This document shows, one piece after another, positions 5,392-5,511 of a stretch of DNA of 5,511 bases (positions are counted from its first letter, which is position 1; every line of letters begins with the position of its first letter). This DNA comes from Oscillospiraceae bacterium (GTDB taxonomy: Bacteria; Bacillota; Clostridia; Oscillospirales; Ruminococcaceae). The notes under the pieces were generated by a model. The model had not been told where the DNA came from, made no database searches, and saw only the letters and a program-made list of their open reading frames with translations. Position numbers and translations under genes: made by a program. The DNA lies in contig CAAGDT010000080.1 of assembly GCA_900768675.1 (NCBI GenBank), positions 1 to 5,511 of the forward strand, read 5' to 3'.

Positions 5392-5511
5392 GGGGCAGCA
5401 AACAGCGGCGGGCATGGCGAAAACTCGTTAATAACCCTTTTGAGCACAAATGTGAGAGAAAATCAAGCAGAAAAGCTGCGAATGTGAATCAAAATGCACT
5501 CAACAAGCAAA
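5392..5511. other. Unassigned non-coding end of the window
   Basis: I see no gene with a ribosome binding site, no RNA gene and no convincing promoter on either strand. Small palindromes occur: CACA-AA-TGTG (5445-5454) and GCAG-AAAAG-CTGC (5467-5479). These are short enough to be chance. The region turns A-rich toward the right end, as leaders in this window do, so a gene may begin just outside. Confidence 0.4.

Noticed and set aside
5240..5449. 69-codon minus-strand frame in the otherwise non-coding 3' region
   Set aside because: Starts at a TTG without a ribosome binding site, runs through two stem-loops, the tandem repeat and the terminator, and resembles no known protein.

Overview
The window reads as a housekeeping segment plus one glycan-degradation gene from an anaerobic member of the Bacillota, most likely a Clostridia / Oscillospiraceae (Ruminococcus-like) gut or rumen bacterium. 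This is inferred from the clostridial type of the aspartate kinase, thymidylate synthase and dihydrofolate reductase proteins, the strong AAAGGA-type ribosome binding sites, moderate GC content, and the presence of a GH74 xyloglucanase. The genus is not provable from this sequence alone. All recognised genes lie on the + strand.

Layout. Bases 3-140 are the C-terminal end of a Cys/Met-metabolism PLP enzyme, best matched to O-acetylhomoserine sulfhydrylase. A 101-base gap holds a near-consensus sigma-A promoter (TTGAAA, 17 bases, extended TATAAT). It drives aspartate kinase (242-1558), followed after 27 bases by thymidylate synthase (1586-2413) and after 8 bases by dihydrofolate reductase (2422-2916). 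A 72-base gap with a two-part hairpin precedes a 752-residue secreted lipoprotein of glycoside hydrolase family 74 (2989-5247). That gene ends in a clear intrinsic terminator (5250-5287). The remaining 224 bases are non-coding as far as I can see, but they hold a four-copy 10-base purine-rich tandem repeat and two adjacent, sequence-related stem-loops.

How the genes fit together. Thymidylate synthase consumes methylene-tetrahydrofolate and releases dihydrofolate, which dihydrofolate reductase recycles; their tight spacing fits this pairing. Aspartate kinase opens the aspartate family pathway, and the upstream sulfhydrylase works on the homoserine branch toward homocysteine and methionine, whose last step uses methyl-tetrahydrofolate. 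The first four genes therefore share a plausible amino-acid / one-carbon theme. The GH74 lipoprotein is functionally unrelated and probably acts outside the membrane on xyloglucan from plant cell walls.

I did not find a clearly undescribed system. The points most worth a second look are the GH74 enzyme being a membrane-tethered lipoprotein with no dockerin or binding module, the structured repeats after its terminator, a possible internal start in the aspartate kinase gene, and the variant active-site loop of the thymidylate synthase.
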